This document shows, piece after piece, positions 16,507 through 26,207 of a DNA stretch of 64,000 nt. The notes under the pieces were generated by a model that was not told the origin of the DNA, made no database searches, and saw only the letters and a list, made by a program, of their open reading frames with translations. Positions within the stretch are counted from its first letter, which is position 1, and the number at the start of each line of letters is the position of its first letter. This stretch comes from Pseudomonadota bacterium. GTDB lineage: Bacteria; Pseudomonadota; Alphaproteobacteria; Reyranellales; Reyranellaceae. Location: the NCBI GenBank assembly GCA_018240745.1, contig JAFEFF010000201.1, positions 99,480 to 163,479 on the forward strand, given 5' to 3'. Made by a program: the position numbers and the translations under genes.

Positions 16507-18138
16507 TTAGTCTCCTTTGGCGGCACCGTCGCGCCGCGGATCGGCGCCGCCTTCCCAACCATCGCCTTTGCGGCGGATGGCGGTCAGCCCGCCTTCATGA
16601 CGGCGGACTTGTACTTGATGGCCGAGCTTGCGCAAGGCATCCGCCTGCTCCGGCAGGTCGCCCTTGTCCTCGAGCTCGGTCGGGCCGTTCATGTTGATGA
16701 CCCGCGGCAGGTCGAGCGCGTCCTGCGGCGACAGGTTCCAGTCCAGCATCCCGATCAGCGCCTGGAGGGTGTCGCCGATGATGCGCGCGCCGCCGGCCGA
16801 GCCGACCGTCAGCACCAGCCGGCGGTCGCGATCGAGCACGAAGGTCGGCGACATCGACGAGCGCGGCCGCTTGCCCGGTTCGACCCGGTTGGCCACCGGC
16901 AGGCCGTCGCGCTCGGCCACCGTCGAGAAGTCGGTCAGCTCGTTGTTGAGGATGAAGCCGGCCACCATCATCTCCGCGCCGAACGGCGCCTCGATGGTGG
17001 TGGTGAAGGCGACCGCGTTGCCGTCGCGATCGACGATGCTGATGTGCGTGGTGCCGTGCTCGGGATAGCCCGGCGGCACACGGCCCTGCTCGCCCATGCT
17101 GCGGTCCTCGGAGATCAGCTTGCGGCGCTGGGCGATGTAGGCCGGCGAGACGAGCGCCTTGGTCGGCACCGGCACGAACGCCGGATCGTCGACATAGCGC
17201 GCGCGATCGGCGAAGGCGAGCCGGCCCGCCTCGGCGATCAGATGCACCGCGCGCAGGTCGTTGGGCTTGTCCTTCGAAAGATCGAACGGCTCGAGGAGGC
17301 CCAGCATCTGCAGGATGGCGATGCCGCCCGACGACGGCGGCGGCATGCCGCAAACGACCCAGACCTTGTACGGGCCACACAGGGGCTCGCGCTTGACCGG
17401 CTTGTAGGCCGCGAGATCGGTCAGCGCCAGGGTGCCCGGCCGTACATTGCCGCGCACGCGCGCCACCATCGCCTCGGCAACCGGCCCGTCGCGCAGCACC
17501 CGCGATCCCTCCGAAGCGATGCGCTCCATCGTGTCGGCGAGCGCCGCGTTGGTGACCTGGTCACCGATCTTTCTCGGGCTGCCGTCGTCCCGGTAGTAGA
17601 TCGCGCGGGCCTCGGGGTCGTCCGCGAAGTGCTTGATCGTCGCCAGCCACGCGGCCAGTCGCGGCGAGACCGCAAAACCCTGGCGCGCGGTCTTGATCGA
17701 CGACGTGAACAGGTCGGCCCACGGCAGCTTGCCGTGCTCCCGGTGCGCCATCTCCAGCAGCGCCACCGCGCCCGGCACGCCGACCGAGAGGCCCGAGGCG
17801 ACGGCGTCGAAGAAGGGCAGCGGCTTGCCGTCGCGCTGAAACATGGTCGGCGTCGCGCCGGCCGGTGCCGTCTCGCGGCCGTCATAGACGCCGATGCCCC
17901 CGGCCTTCGCGTCGTAGTAGAGCAGGAAGCCGCCGCCGCCGATGCCCGAGGATTGCGGCTCGACCACGCCCAGCATCATCTGCACTGCGACCGCGGCATC
18001 GATCGCCGAGCCGCCGCGGCGCAGCACGTCGAGGCCGGCATCGACCGCCAGCGGATGGGCCGCCGCGACCATCTCGTGAGGTTCCGCTCGTGCCGCCGCC
18101 GGTAACAGCAGGGCGACGAGTACGAGCAGACGCCTCAT
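16507..18138 (-). CDS. ggt: Gamma-glutamyltransferase
   Basis: A 543-residue periplasmic Ntn-hydrolase that cleaves the gamma-glutamyl bond of glutathione and transfers it to water or amino acids. A signal peptide covers residues 1-18. The self-cleavage site lies before Thr363 in HGTTHISIVD, the nucleophile of the small subunit. The GSAGGARI glycine motif that forms part of the active site follows near residue 450. Length is close to E. coli Ggt (580 aa). The start overlaps the stop of tam by 4 bp (ATGA), so the two are coupled. Expected role is recycling of extracellular or periplasmic glutathione. Confidence 0.94.
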   Translation of the reverse strand: MRRLLVLVALLLPAAARAEPHEMVAAAHPLAVDAGLDVLRRGGSAIDAAVAVQMMLGVVEPQSSGIGGGGFLLYYDAKAGGIGVYDGRETAPAGATPTMFQRDGKPLPFFDAVASGLSVGVPGAVALLEMAHREHGKLPWADLFTSSIKTARQGFAVSPRLAAWLATIKHFADDPEARAIYYRDDGSPRKIGDQVTNAALADTMERIASEGSRVLRDGPVAEAMVARVRGNVRPGTLALTDLAAYKPVKREPLCGPYKVWVVCGMPPPSSGGIAILQMLGLLEPFDLSKDKPNDLRAVHLIAEAGRLAFADRARYVDDPAFVPVPTKALVSPAYIAQRRKLISEDRSMGEQGRVPPGYPEHGTTHISIVDRDGNAVAFTTTIEAPFGAEMMVAGFILNNELTDFSTVAERDGLPVANRVEPGKRPRSSMSPTFVLDRDRRLVLTVGSAGGARIIGDTLQALIGMLDWNLSPQDALDLPRVINMNGPTELEDKGDLPEQADALRKLGHQVQVRRHEGGLTAIRRKGDGWEGGADPRRDGAAKGD

Positions 18139-18935
18139 GCGCGGCGGGCCACGATGAACAGGCGGCGGAACGGGAAGAGCGTGATGCCGTCGGCCCGCAT
18201 GGGATAGGCCTTGGCGGTCAGCGCCGCATAGGCTTCATAGAACGGCGTGCGCTCGGACTCGTCGAGCGCCTCCATGAAGGGGCGCAGGCCGGTGCTGGCG
18301 GTGTACTGCGCGACCGGATCCCTGCCGGTCAGCACCTGCTGGTAGATCGTCTCCCATACTTCGAGGTCGGACGACAAAGGCTTCAGCACGTCGAAATAGC
18401 GCGACGGCTCCTCGACCCGCGCGATGCCGCCGACGCCCCTGAGCTTGTCCTTCCACGGCCCCGCCTCGGCCGCCGCCCGCATCAGCGCATGGCTCGGCGC
18501 CTCGTGATTGCGCGGCATCTGGATCGCGAGCTGACCGCCCGGGGGCAAGAGCTTCATCAGGCCCGGGAACATGTCGATATGGCCGGGCAGCCACTGGTAG
18601 GCGGCGTTGCTGTAGAGGATCGACGGCGGCGCGTCGGGCTCGAACCGCGCGAGGTCGCCTTTGGCGAAGCTCACCCGCTCGTCGACCGTCTGGCTGCGCG
18701 CCTTCTCGAGCATCTGTTCGGAGGAATCGATCCCGACCACCGGCGCGCCCGGAAAGCGCTCGGCGAGGATGCGGCTGATGTTGCCGGCGCCGCAGCCGAG
18801 ATCGTAGATCGCGTGCCCCGGCCGCGCGGCATTGGCGGGATCGAGCCGGCCCATCAGGTCGAGCGCCGGCCGGGTGCGCGCGTCGGCGAACTTCAAATAG
18901 AGATTGGCATCCCATACGGTGGAAGCGAGCGCCAC
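18135..18935 (-). CDS. tam: Trans-aconitate 2-methyltransferase
   Basis: A 266-residue SAM-dependent methyltransferase closely resembling E. coli Tam (252 aa), which methyl-esterifies trans-aconitate, an inhibitor of aconitase. The SAM-binding motif YDLGCGAGNISR (residues 44-55) and the Tam-specific opening MALASTVWDANLYLKFADART are visible. It begins with GTG at 18935, just after a GGAGG site and 2 bp after the stop of the AhpD-like gene. Its own stop overlaps the ggt start. The cytoplasmic location and reaction are inferred from family similarity. Confidence 0.9.
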   Translation of the reverse strand: MALASTVWDANLYLKFADARTRPALDLMGRLDPANAARPGHAIYDLGCGAGNISRILAERFPGAPVVGIDSSEQMLEKARSQTVDERVSFAKGDLARFEPDAPPSILYSNAAYQWLPGHIDMFPGLMKLLPPGGQLAIQMPRNHEAPSHALMRAAAEAGPWKDKLRGVGGIARVEEPSRYFDVLKPLSSDLEVWETIYQQVLTGRDPVAQYTASTGLRPFMEALDESERTPFYEAYAALTAKAYPMRADGITLFPFRRLFIVARRA

Positions 18936-18937
18936 GA

Positions 18938-19336
18938 TCAGGCCTCCTCGAAAGCTTTGTCGACCGGCACCCGGTAGGCCATGGCGATCTTGTTGCCTTT
19001 GATCGCCGCCAGCACCACGCGCGTGAATTCCTCGTGCATCTCGTCCGTCATGCCCTTCCTGCGGGCCATCGTGCCGTGCGAGGCGATGCAATAGTCGCAC
19101 TGATTGGCGATCGAGACGGCGAGATAAACCAATTCCTTGGTGAGCGGATCGAGCTTGCCGGGGGCGAACGCCTCTTTCATCTCGGCGGCGAACTGCTCCA
19201 TCACCGCCGGATGCCGCGCCAGCGCCTTCCAGACATTGTTGATGTCGGCGGGATCGATGCCGCGAGCGGCGGCGATGCCCGCGACGACCGCTCGGGCGCG
19301 CGGGCTCATGTCCTTGTACTCGGTCAGTTTCGACAT
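18938..19336 (-). CDS. Carboxymuconolactone decarboxylase / AhpD-family protein
   Basis: A 132-residue all-helical protein of the AhpD-like fold. The redox motif NQCDYCIASHG gives the CxxC plus downstream His expected for AhpD-type alkylhydroperoxidases; true carboxymuconolactone decarboxylases lack it. A peroxidase or thiol-reductase role is therefore likelier than aromatic degradation, and no protocatechuate genes are nearby. It opens the three-gene set with tam and ggt, all tightly spaced on the minus strand. Confidence 0.85.
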   Translation of the reverse strand: MSKLTEYKDMSPRARAVVAGIAAARGIDPADINNVWKALARHPAVMEQFAAEMKEAFAPGKLDPLTKELVYLAVSIANQCDYCIASHGTMARRKGMTDEMHEEFTRVVLAAIKGNKIAMAYRVPVDKAFEEA

Positions 19337-19365
19337 CGGTGCCTCCTGCCGTCATGGCTCTTTTT

Positions 19366-19527
19366 CCTCCCTAGCGAAGCTGGGGAGGTGGCGCCCGAGC
19401 GCTTTTCGAGCTTCGCTCGAAAACGCGCGTGGGCGACGGAGGGGTCATGGGCCGCAGTCGTGGTAGGGCCCATGACCCCTCCGCCCTCGTAAGACGAGGG
19501 CACCTCCCCGCGCTGTGCGCAGGGAGG
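19366..19527. repeat. Palindromic element, family A copy 2
   Basis: A 162-bp compound palindrome filling most of the space between the AhpD-like gene and phaB. End hairpins pair CCTCCC with GGGAGG (19366-19387 and 19502-19527). The centre holds GGGTCATGGGCC/GGGCCCATGACCC arms and a GAGCTTCGCTC hairpin. The CCCTCG-TAAGA-CGAGGG mini-hairpin followed by CACCTCCCC has the same layout as copies 1 and 3. It could act as a terminator or mRNA stabiliser downstream of phaB or upstream of the AhpD-like gene. Confidence 0.75.
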
Positions 19528-19543
19528 AAAAGAGCATAGGGCC

Positions 19544-20269
19544 TCAGTACATGTGCTGGCCGCCGTTGATCGAGATCGTCGAGCCGGTGATGAAGCCGGC
19601 ATCGTCGGCGACCAGGAACACCACGCCGCGCGCGATCTCGTCGGCCTTGCCGAGCCGGCCGACCGGGATCTTGGCGATGATCTTCTCCAGCACGTTGGCG
19701 GGCACCGCCGACACCATGTCGGTGTCGGTGTAGCCCGGCGCGATGGCGTTCACCGTGATGCCCTTGGCCGCGCCCTCCTGGGCCAGCGCCTTGGTGAAGC
19801 CGTGGATGCCCGACTTGGCGGCCGCGTAGTTGACCTGGCCGTACTGGCCGCCCTGGCCGTTGATCGAGCCGATGTTGACGATGCGGCCGAAGCCGCGCTG
19901 GTTCATGCCGTCCCACACCAGCTTGCAGACGTTGAAGCAGGAGCCGAGGTTGGTGTCGATCACGGCGTCCCACATGGTGCGGTCGAGCCGGCGCATGGTG
20001 GCGTCGCGAGTGATGCCGGCGTTGTTCACCACGATCTCGATCGGGCCGAGATCCTTCTCGATCTGGGCGATGCCCGCCTTCACGGCGTCGAAACTGCAGA
20101 CGTCGAACTTGTAGACCGGGATGCCGGTCTCTTCCTTGAAGGCGCTGGCAGCCACATCGTTGCCGGCATAGTTCGCGGCCACCTGGTAGCCGCGCAGCTT
20201 CAGCATCCTCGAGATGGCCGCGCCGATCCCGCGCGTGCCGCCCGTCACCAAAGCCACTCGTCCTGCCAT
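19544..20269 (-). CDS. phaB: Acetoacetyl-CoA reductase (NADPH)
   Basis: A 241-residue short-chain dehydrogenase that reduces acetoacetyl-CoA to (R)-3-hydroxybutyryl-CoA, the monomer for polyhydroxybutyrate and an entry point to the ethylmalonyl-CoA pathway. Visible motifs are TGGTRGIG (9-16), NNAGI (81-85), and the catalytic Ser134, Tyr147 and Lys151 in NYAAAKSG. Length and the C-terminal NGGQHMY match PhaB proteins. The ATG at 20269 has a perfect GGAGG site; the in-frame start at 20320 has none. It stands 3-5 kb from phaA and phaC on the same strand. Confidence 0.93.
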   Translation of the reverse strand: MAGRVALVTGGTRGIGAAISRMLKLRGYQVAANYAGNDVAASAFKEETGIPVYKFDVCSFDAVKAGIAQIEKDLGPIEIVVNNAGITRDATMRRLDRTMWDAVIDTNLGSCFNVCKLVWDGMNQRGFGRIVNIGSINGQGGQYGQVNYAAAKSGIHGFTKALAQEGAAKGITVNAIAPGYTDTDMVSAVPANVLEKIIAKIPVGRLGKADEIARGVVFLVADDAGFITGSTISINGGQHMY

Positions 20270-20380
20270 CTCAACCTCCGTCAGCATTGGGAGGCCAAGC
20301 TTAGAGCATATCCCCAGCACTTCCCATTTCCGGCGTGCCCCTGCTTGTGCCGAACACAGGCCATGGATCGTGAGGACAAT

Positions 20381-21607
20381 TCACTCCGCCGCCATCTCCG
20401 GCTGCCGTGCCAGGCCGACCGCCTGCGACAGCAGGATGACCAGCATCTGCAGCGCGAAGCCCGCGACGGCGGCATACAGGCACGCCTCGGCGCCCCACAG
20501 GCCGCCGATCAGGGCGCCGATCCCGGCGCCGATCGGCCGCGCCGCATAGGCCAGCACGTTGATCGCCGATACGCGTCCCAGCAGCCGCGGCGGTGTGACC
20601 GACTGGCGCAAGGTCGTGGTGCTGATCACCCACAGGATGGGGCCCGCTCCGAGGAGAAAGAATCCGAGGCCCGCCAGCAGCGGCGTCGGCAACACCGTCG
20701 TCAGCGCAATCACCGCCGAGGCCACGAAGCCCGTCACCGGCCCGAGCCCGATCACCGTGCCGAACGACAGCCGGCGCATCACCCGGGTCGCAGCGAGCGC
20801 ACCCACCACCATGCCGACGCCATACATCGCCAGGATCGTGCCGATGCCGCTCGCGGACAGGCCGAGGCGACGCACGCCATAGGGCACGAACACGGCCAGC
20901 ACCACGAACCACGCAGTGTTGAAGACGAACTGGGTGACGAACACCGGCCGCAGCAGCGGGTGATGAAAGACGAAGCCTGCGCCCTCGCGAATCTCCTGCC
21001 AGGGATGGCGGCGAGGCCGGACGGCGCGCGCGGGCTCGCGCAAGCCGGACAGCAGAACGACCGCGACCACCGACAGCGCCGCCGCGACACCGAACGCGGG
21101 ACTGCCGCCGATCCAGCCGACCAGCAGGCCGCCCAGCGCCGGCCCGGCGGCGAATGCCACGGTGCGCGCGAGCTCGAGGCGCGCATTGGCGGCGGGCAGC
21201 ATCGTCGGCGCCACCAGCGACGGCACCAGGGCCGGCACGGCCACGCTGTAGACCACCGTGCCGCACACCGCGACGAAGCCGAGGAAGGCGAGCAATGGAA
21301 GCGTCAGCCAGCCGAGCGCGATCAGGCCAAGCGTCGCGAACAGGGCGGCGGCGCGCAGCGCTTCCGATCCCGCCATCAGCCAGCGGCGCGAGGTGCGATC
21401 GGCCATCAGGCCGGCGGGAATGGCGAGCAGCACGAACGGCAAGGTGAGCGCGGTCTGCAGCAGGCCGGTCTCGGCTTCGCCTGCGCCCAGCAGCAGCACG
21501 GCGACGATCGGCGCCGCCGCCAACGCGATCTGCTCGGCCGATTGCGCCGCGAGGTTGGACCAGGCGAGGCGATCGAAGGTGCGCGGCAGCTTTTCTGGTT
21601 CGGTCAT
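20381..21607 (-). CDS. MFS transporter (EntS-like DHA3 family exporter)
   Basis: A 408-residue protein with about 12 membrane helices, the loop-2/3 motif GLMADRTSRRWL typical of MFS proteins, and a C-terminal half containing GRVSAINVLAYAARPIGAGIGA, seen in the MFS_3 (enterobactin exporter EntS-like) group. The start has an AAGGAG site. It is probably a proton-driven exporter of a small molecule or drug. No siderophore or antibiotic genes are adjacent, so the substrate is unknown. It is transcribed divergently from the DUF1348 gene. Confidence 0.88.
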   Translation of the reverse strand: MTEPEKLPRTFDRLAWSNLAAQSAEQIALAAAPIVAVLLLGAGEAETGLLQTALTLPFVLLAIPAGLMADRTSRRWLMAGSEALRAAALFATLGLIALGWLTLPLLAFLGFVAVCGTVVYSVAVPALVPSLVAPTMLPAANARLELARTVAFAAGPALGGLLVGWIGGSPAFGVAAALSVVAVVLLSGLREPARAVRPRRHPWQEIREGAGFVFHHPLLRPVFVTQFVFNTAWFVVLAVFVPYGVRRLGLSASGIGTILAMYGVGMVVGALAATRVMRRLSFGTVIGLGPVTGFVASAVIALTTVLPTPLLAGLGFFLLGAGPILWVISTTTLRQSVTPPRLLGRVSAINVLAYAARPIGAGIGALIGGLWGAEACLYAAVAGFALQMLVILLSQAVGLARQPEMAAE

Positions 21608-21744
21608 CGGGGCTCCTTCGTTCTTGTCCTGAAGCTAGGGAGCCTCCGTCGGACGCTCTATCCGCCCGCTGCCGAGTATTCGCAGAACATCAAAAGTTCA
21701 AACCATCGCCACATGCTCGTACTGTGTGGTTACTGTGAGGGACC

Positions 21745-22218
21745 ATGACCGACACGCCGCGCCCGCCCCTGCCGCCGTTCACCGCGGAGACCGCCAACAC
21801 CAAAGCGCGTTCCGCCGAAGACGCATGGAACACGCGCGACCCGGTGCGCGTGGCGCTCGCCTACACGTCGGACAGCGTGTGGCGCAATCGCTCGGAGTTC
21901 TTCCAGGGCCGCGCCGCGATCGAGGCGTTCCTCACGCGCAAATGGGCGAAGGAGCTCGACTACCGGCTGATCAAGGAAGTCTGGGCGTTCGGCGGCAACC
22001 ACATCGCCGTGCGCTTCGCCTATGAATGGCACGACGATTCGGGCAACTGGTTCCGCTCCTACGGCAACGAGAACTGGGAGTTCGCCGACAACGGCCTGAT
22101 GCAGCGGCGCCACGCCTCGATCAACGACCTGCCGATCGCGGCATCGGAGCGGAAGTTTCATTGGCCGTTGGGCCCGCGGCCCGTCGATCATCCGGGCCTC
22201 GGCGACCTCGGCCTGTGA
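21745..22218 (+). CDS. DUF1348 protein (NTF2/SnoaL-like fold)
   Basis: A 157-residue protein of the nuclear-transport-factor-2 fold, DUF1348 group. Recognisable segments are [25 protein letters not shown], the [12 protein letters not shown] helix and the C-terminal [16 protein letters not shown]. Such proteins are small cone-shaped enzymes or binding proteins of mostly unknown function. The gene starts after a GAGGGA ribosome site. Its stop codon lies in the first unit of a 14-bp tandem repeat that continues to the start of the next gene. Confidence 0.85.
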   Translation: MTDTPRPPLPPFTAETANTKARSAEDAWNTRDPVRVALAYTSDSVWRNRSEFFQGRAAIEAFLTRKWAKELDYRLIKEVWAFGGNHIAVRFAYEWHDDSGNWFRSYGNENWEFADNGLMQRRHASINDLPIAASERKFHWPLGPRPVDHPGLGDLGL

Positions 22219-22258
22219 TCCTGCCCCCATGATCCTGCCTCCATGATCCTGCCTCCAT
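22216..22258 (+). repeat. Tandem 14-bp repeat creating overlapping mini-ORFs
   Basis: Three units of TGATCCTGCCYCCA lie head to tail at 22216-22257, with a partial fourth that runs into the next gene. Each unit junction forms ATGA. Reading ATG at 22229 or 22243 gives a five-codon frame (MILPP) whose stop overlaps the next ATG; the last ATG (22257) is the start of the GNAT gene. A GTG at 22215 opens the same chain upstream. Ribosomes ending DUF1348 could therefore reinitiate stepwise into the acetyltransferase. Confidence 0.85.
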
Positions 22259-22805
22259 GATCCTGAAAGGCGCGCGGGTCGTCCTGCGTCCCTGGCGCGA
22301 CGAGGATCGCGGCCCGTTCGCCGCCATGAATGCCGACGAGCGGGTGATGGCGTTCTTTCCCAGGCCGCTCGACCGCGTCGAGAGCGACGCGCTGGTCGAC
22401 ATCATCCGGGAACATTTCGCCGAGCACGGCTTCGGCTTATGGGCAGTCGAGGTGCCGGGCGTGGCGCCGTTCGTCGGCTTCACCGGCCTCGCCGTCCCAC
22501 GCTTCAATGCGGCCTTCACGCCGTGCGTGGAGATCGCCTGGCGCCTGGCCGCCGAGCATTGGGGAAAGGGCTACGCGACGGAATCGGCGCGCCTCGCCCT
22601 CGCCTACGGCTTCGAGACCGTCGGGCTGAGGGAGATCGTGTCCTTCACGACCGTCGCCAACCGCCGCTCGAGCGCCGTGATGAAGCGGCTCGGCATGAGT
22701 CACGATCCCGCGGACGATTTCGACCATCCCGACCTGCCGGCCGGCCATCCGCTGCGCCGGCATGTCCTCTATCGGCTGGAGTCTACTCGCTCGCAATCCA
22801 GATAA
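22257..22805 (+). CDS. GNAT-family N-acetyltransferase (RimJ-like)
   Basis: A 182-residue acetyltransferase of the Acetyltransf_3 group. The opening MILKGARVVLRPWRDEDRGPFAAM matches RimJ/RimL-like proteins. The acetyl-CoA site is suggested by WRLAAEHWGKGYATESARLALAYGF (about residues 94-118), and the NRRSSAVMKRLGM segment by the usual 'N-x-x-S-x-x-V-x-x-K-x-G' pattern. The substrate may be a protein N-terminus or a small molecule. Its start is formed by the last unit of the 14-bp repeat, and no separate Shine-Dalgarno is obvious. The 3' end overlaps the convergent DUF1131 gene by 23 bp. Confidence 0.88.
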   Translation: MILKGARVVLRPWRDEDRGPFAAMNADERVMAFFPRPLDRVESDALVDIIREHFAEHGFGLWAVEVPGVAPFVGFTGLAVPRFNAAFTPCVEIAWRLAAEHWGKGYATESARLALAYGFETVGLREIVSFTTVANRRSSAVMKRLGMSHDPADDFDHPDLPAGHPLRRHVLYRLESTRSQSR

Positions 22806-23322
22806 TGCGCTCCAGCGGGCAGCGCGCGAGCACGTCGGCCGGCGGCAGGACATCGCCGTGCGTAGCGTCGCCGCAGCGGAAGGCGAAGCGGACGTTCTCG
22901 AGATTGGGCGCAGGGCAGAAGACAAGGCCGGCCTGCCGCTCGAGCCCGTTCCTGCAGCTCGGCTCCGGAAGCTCCTCGAATACCTCGCTCATCGGCGTGC
23001 CCATGGCCACGCCGGTCGAGGTCACGCTCTCGGGCGCGTAGGCCGTGGCACGGGCGACATCCACGCCCCCTTCCCGCTTGAAGGCCAGAAGAACGCGCTT
23101 GCCGTCCCGCAGCGCTTCGAGAGCGGAAATCGCAATGTCCCTGTAATAGACCGTCGTCGCCTTCACCGGCAGACCGCCGAGCGCCGCGGAGACGTCGTTC
23201 ACGGTGTAGCGGGTCTCGGCCGTCAGCCGGCCGATGCCGGCGTCGCTGACGAAGAACGTCTTGTCTTGCGCATGCGATGCCGGCGCCGCGAGCAGCGCCG
23301 ACACCGCCAGGGCAACCCGCAT
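22783..23322 (-). CDS. Secreted DUF1131-like protein (YfeY family)
   Basis: A 179-residue protein with a signal peptide (residues 1-19, ending SHAQ). The mature part follows the layout of E. coli YfeY, an RpoE-regulated lipoprotein: VSDAGIGRLTAET at the start, TGVAMGTPMSEVFEEL in the middle, two or three paired cysteines, and a final ERIIWI strand. Unlike YfeY there is no lipobox Cys, so it should be a soluble periplasmic protein. It lies 5 bp after the phaA stop on the same strand and is probably co-transcribed. Function is unknown. Confidence 0.72.
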   Translation of the reverse strand: MRVALAVSALLAAPASHAQDKTFFVSDAGIGRLTAETRYTVNDVSAALGGLPVKATTVYYRDIAISALEALRDGKRVLLAFKREGGVDVARATAYAPESVTSTGVAMGTPMSEVFEELPEPSCRNGLERQAGLVFCPAPNLENVRFAFRCGDATHGDVLPPADVLARCPLERIIWIASE

Positions 23323-23327
23323 CTTCC

Positions 23328-24506
<1,179 letters not shown>

Positions 24507-24669
24507 GAAATCCTCCTAAGGCAGCCGCCCCGACGGCGATGTTATAGGGCGGTCGCCGACGCGGGCAAGGCCGCCGGTCGTCGCGCCGGCGGCCCCGAAC
24601 CGAACGGCGGGCGGACCCACGCCGCCGGCAGCCGCCGGTCGCGGCACGGCTGGATGGAGGCGTCACGCG

Positions 24670-25851
24670 TCACCGCGCCTTCAGCCAATCGATCAAGGGC
24701 GTCCAGCAGAGTTCGCGCGCGCGGCCACTGACCATCATGCCGATATGACCGAGCGGCAGGTCGAGGCGCGCGGCGTTCTTCAGCCCGCGCTTGGGGTCGG
24801 CCAGCGCCGCGGCCGACAGCGGCGGCACGATGCGGTCGCCCGAAGGGATCATCACCAGCGCCGGCCGGGCGATCTTGCGCGGCACGATCTTCTTGCCGCC
24901 GACCACCCATTGGCCGGTACCCGGCAAGTTGTCGCCGTACCAGCCGATCAGGCACTCGCGCGCGGTCGGGCCGGCGAGCGGTGCTCCCTCGTTCAGCCAG
25001 TCCTCCAGCAGCACGAACTCGCGCGCCGAGTCGCTGTGCGGATCGAGTCCGAGAAAGCGGCCGAACTTCTTCACCGCGAGCCAGGGATCGAGCGACCAGA
25101 ACAGGGTTTGCAACACGTCGACCGGCAGCTCGCCGAGCCTATCCGCCATCTGCGCCAGCATCGGCCCGGCCGACAGCAGGAAGGCGTGGCCGGTCTTGTC
25201 GGCGTGGAAGTCCCAGGGTGCCGCCAGGAGCGCGAGCCCCGCCACCTTGCGCGGCTGTCGCGCGGCGAGCGCCACGGCGAGCGTCCCGCCCATGCAGTAG
25301 CCCATCACCGCCGCCGCGCGGCGACTGCGCTTGCCCACGAAGGCCAACGCACGCTCCAGCCGCCCGACGTAGGCTGCGAGGTCGAACCGCCGCTCCGCGT
25401 CGTCGGGCGTGCCCCAATCGACGAGGTAGGGCCGCAGGCCCGCGGCCGCCATGGCGCGCAGCAGGCTTTTCTCGACGGTGAGGTCGAGCACTTCCCAGCG
25501 GTTGATCAACGACGGTACGACCAGCACGGCACGGGCGCCTCGCTTGCGGGCGGCCGGATGGGTGTGGCCGTAGTCGAGCAGCCGCGTATTGCCCTCCTGC
25601 CAGGCCGGCGGCGGCGTCTCGAGCGCGCGCTCGAAGGGATGGTCGCGATAGGCGATCACACCCCGGGCGAGGCGGTCCATGCGCCGGCCGATCTCGCGAT
25701 GGAGCGCCTGCTCGAAGCGGCCCTCGCCACCCAGCGCCGCGACTTCCTTCAGGATCTCGGCGACGCCTTCAGGCGCGGTCGAGGCGGGCCTCGAGTCGGG
25801 CGAGTCGCGCTTCCAGAGCCGCCACGCGCTTGCGCAGCTCGCCCACGTCAT
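24670..25851 (-). CDS. phaC: Polyhydroxyalkanoate synthase, PhaC (class III-like)
   Basis: A cytoplasmic alpha/beta-hydrolase that polymerises 3-hydroxyacyl-CoA. With the ATG at 25851 (393 aa) the lipase-like box GYCMGG places the nucleophile at Cys186, with Asp339 (SGDRIVPP) and His369 (LGHIG). The size is that of class III PhaC (about 355 aa), well short of class I enzymes (about 590). The start is uncertain: ATG 25851 overlaps the upstream PhaE-like gene by 83 bp, while ATG 25680 (336 aa) avoids this but discards ~30 codons with strong coding character. The PhaE-like gene just upstream supports a two-subunit synthase. Confidence 0.85.
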   Translation of the reverse strand: MTWASCASAWRLWKRDSPDSRPASTAPEGVAEILKEVAALGGEGRFEQALHREIGRRMDRLARGVIAYRDHPFERALETPPPAWQEGNTRLLDYGHTHPAARKRGARAVLVVPSLINRWEVLDLTVEKSLLRAMAAAGLRPYLVDWGTPDDAERRFDLAAYVGRLERALAFVGKRSRRAAAVMGYCMGGTLAVALAARQPRKVAGLALLAAPWDFHADKTGHAFLLSAGPMLAQMADRLGELPVDVLQTLFWSLDPWLAVKKFGRFLGLDPHSDSAREFVLLEDWLNEGAPLAGPTARECLIGWYGDNLPGTGQWVVGGKKIVPRKIARPALVMIPSGDRIVPPLSAAALADPKRGLKNAARLDLPLGHIGMMVSGRARELCWTPLIDWLKAR

Positions 25852-26092
25852 CAGGGCCGTGCCCAGATGGAGCGGCAGCGGGCGCGGTCCCAGACGGGGG
25901 TGCGGCATTGGGGGCTCCTTGGGCCGCCTGCAGCACCGAGGCGAGCTGCGCGTTCGCGGCTGCGAAGAGACGGGCGATCTGCTCGGTCAGGGCCTGGTCG
26001 GCCGCCAGCCCGGATAGCTGGCTCTGCCAAAGATCGAGATATCGGCGGGCCAGCCGGTCGAGCTCGGGGCTGTCGTCCTGTTCCGAGGCCAT
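25769..26092 (-). CDS. Small PhaE-like subunit of PHA synthase
   Basis: A 107-residue protein upstream of and overlapping phaC. The N-terminal half is helical (LDRLARRYLDLWQSQLSGL), followed by an Ala/Pro-rich linker. The end is a leucine-heptad coiled coil (VGELRKRVAALEARLARLEA) of the kind that closes PhaE, the partner of class III PhaC. It lacks most of PhaE (about 360 aa), so it is either a minimal form or a different synthase accessory. The ATG at 26092 is used; an in-frame ATG at 26110 is possible. Divergent phaR begins 115 bp away. Confidence 0.55.
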   Translation of the reverse strand: MASEQDDSPELDRLARRYLDLWQSQLSGLAADQALTEQIARLFAAANAQLASVLQAAQGAPNAAPPSGTAPAAAPSGHGPDDVGELRKRVAALEARLARLEARLDRA

Positions 26093-26207
26093 CGGAGCAC
26101 TATAGCGCATCGCTTTCGAGGTCGCCTCGTTCGCAATCGCGGCGCGGCTTGTCGCAGTGCGGTATCGGGGTTAATGTTCATGATGGGTGGGTGAGGAGCG
26201 CAGCGTA
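26093..26207. promoter_or_regulatory. Divergent phaE-like/phaR intergenic region
   Basis: The 115 bp between the two divergent starts must hold promoters for the synthase genes and for phaR. PhaR repressors bind DNA near phasin, synthase and their own genes, so this is the likeliest PhaR target in the window. A weak promoter-like pair for phaR is TTGTCG at about 26151 with TTAATG further on. I cannot identify a clear operator. Confidence 0.4.
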
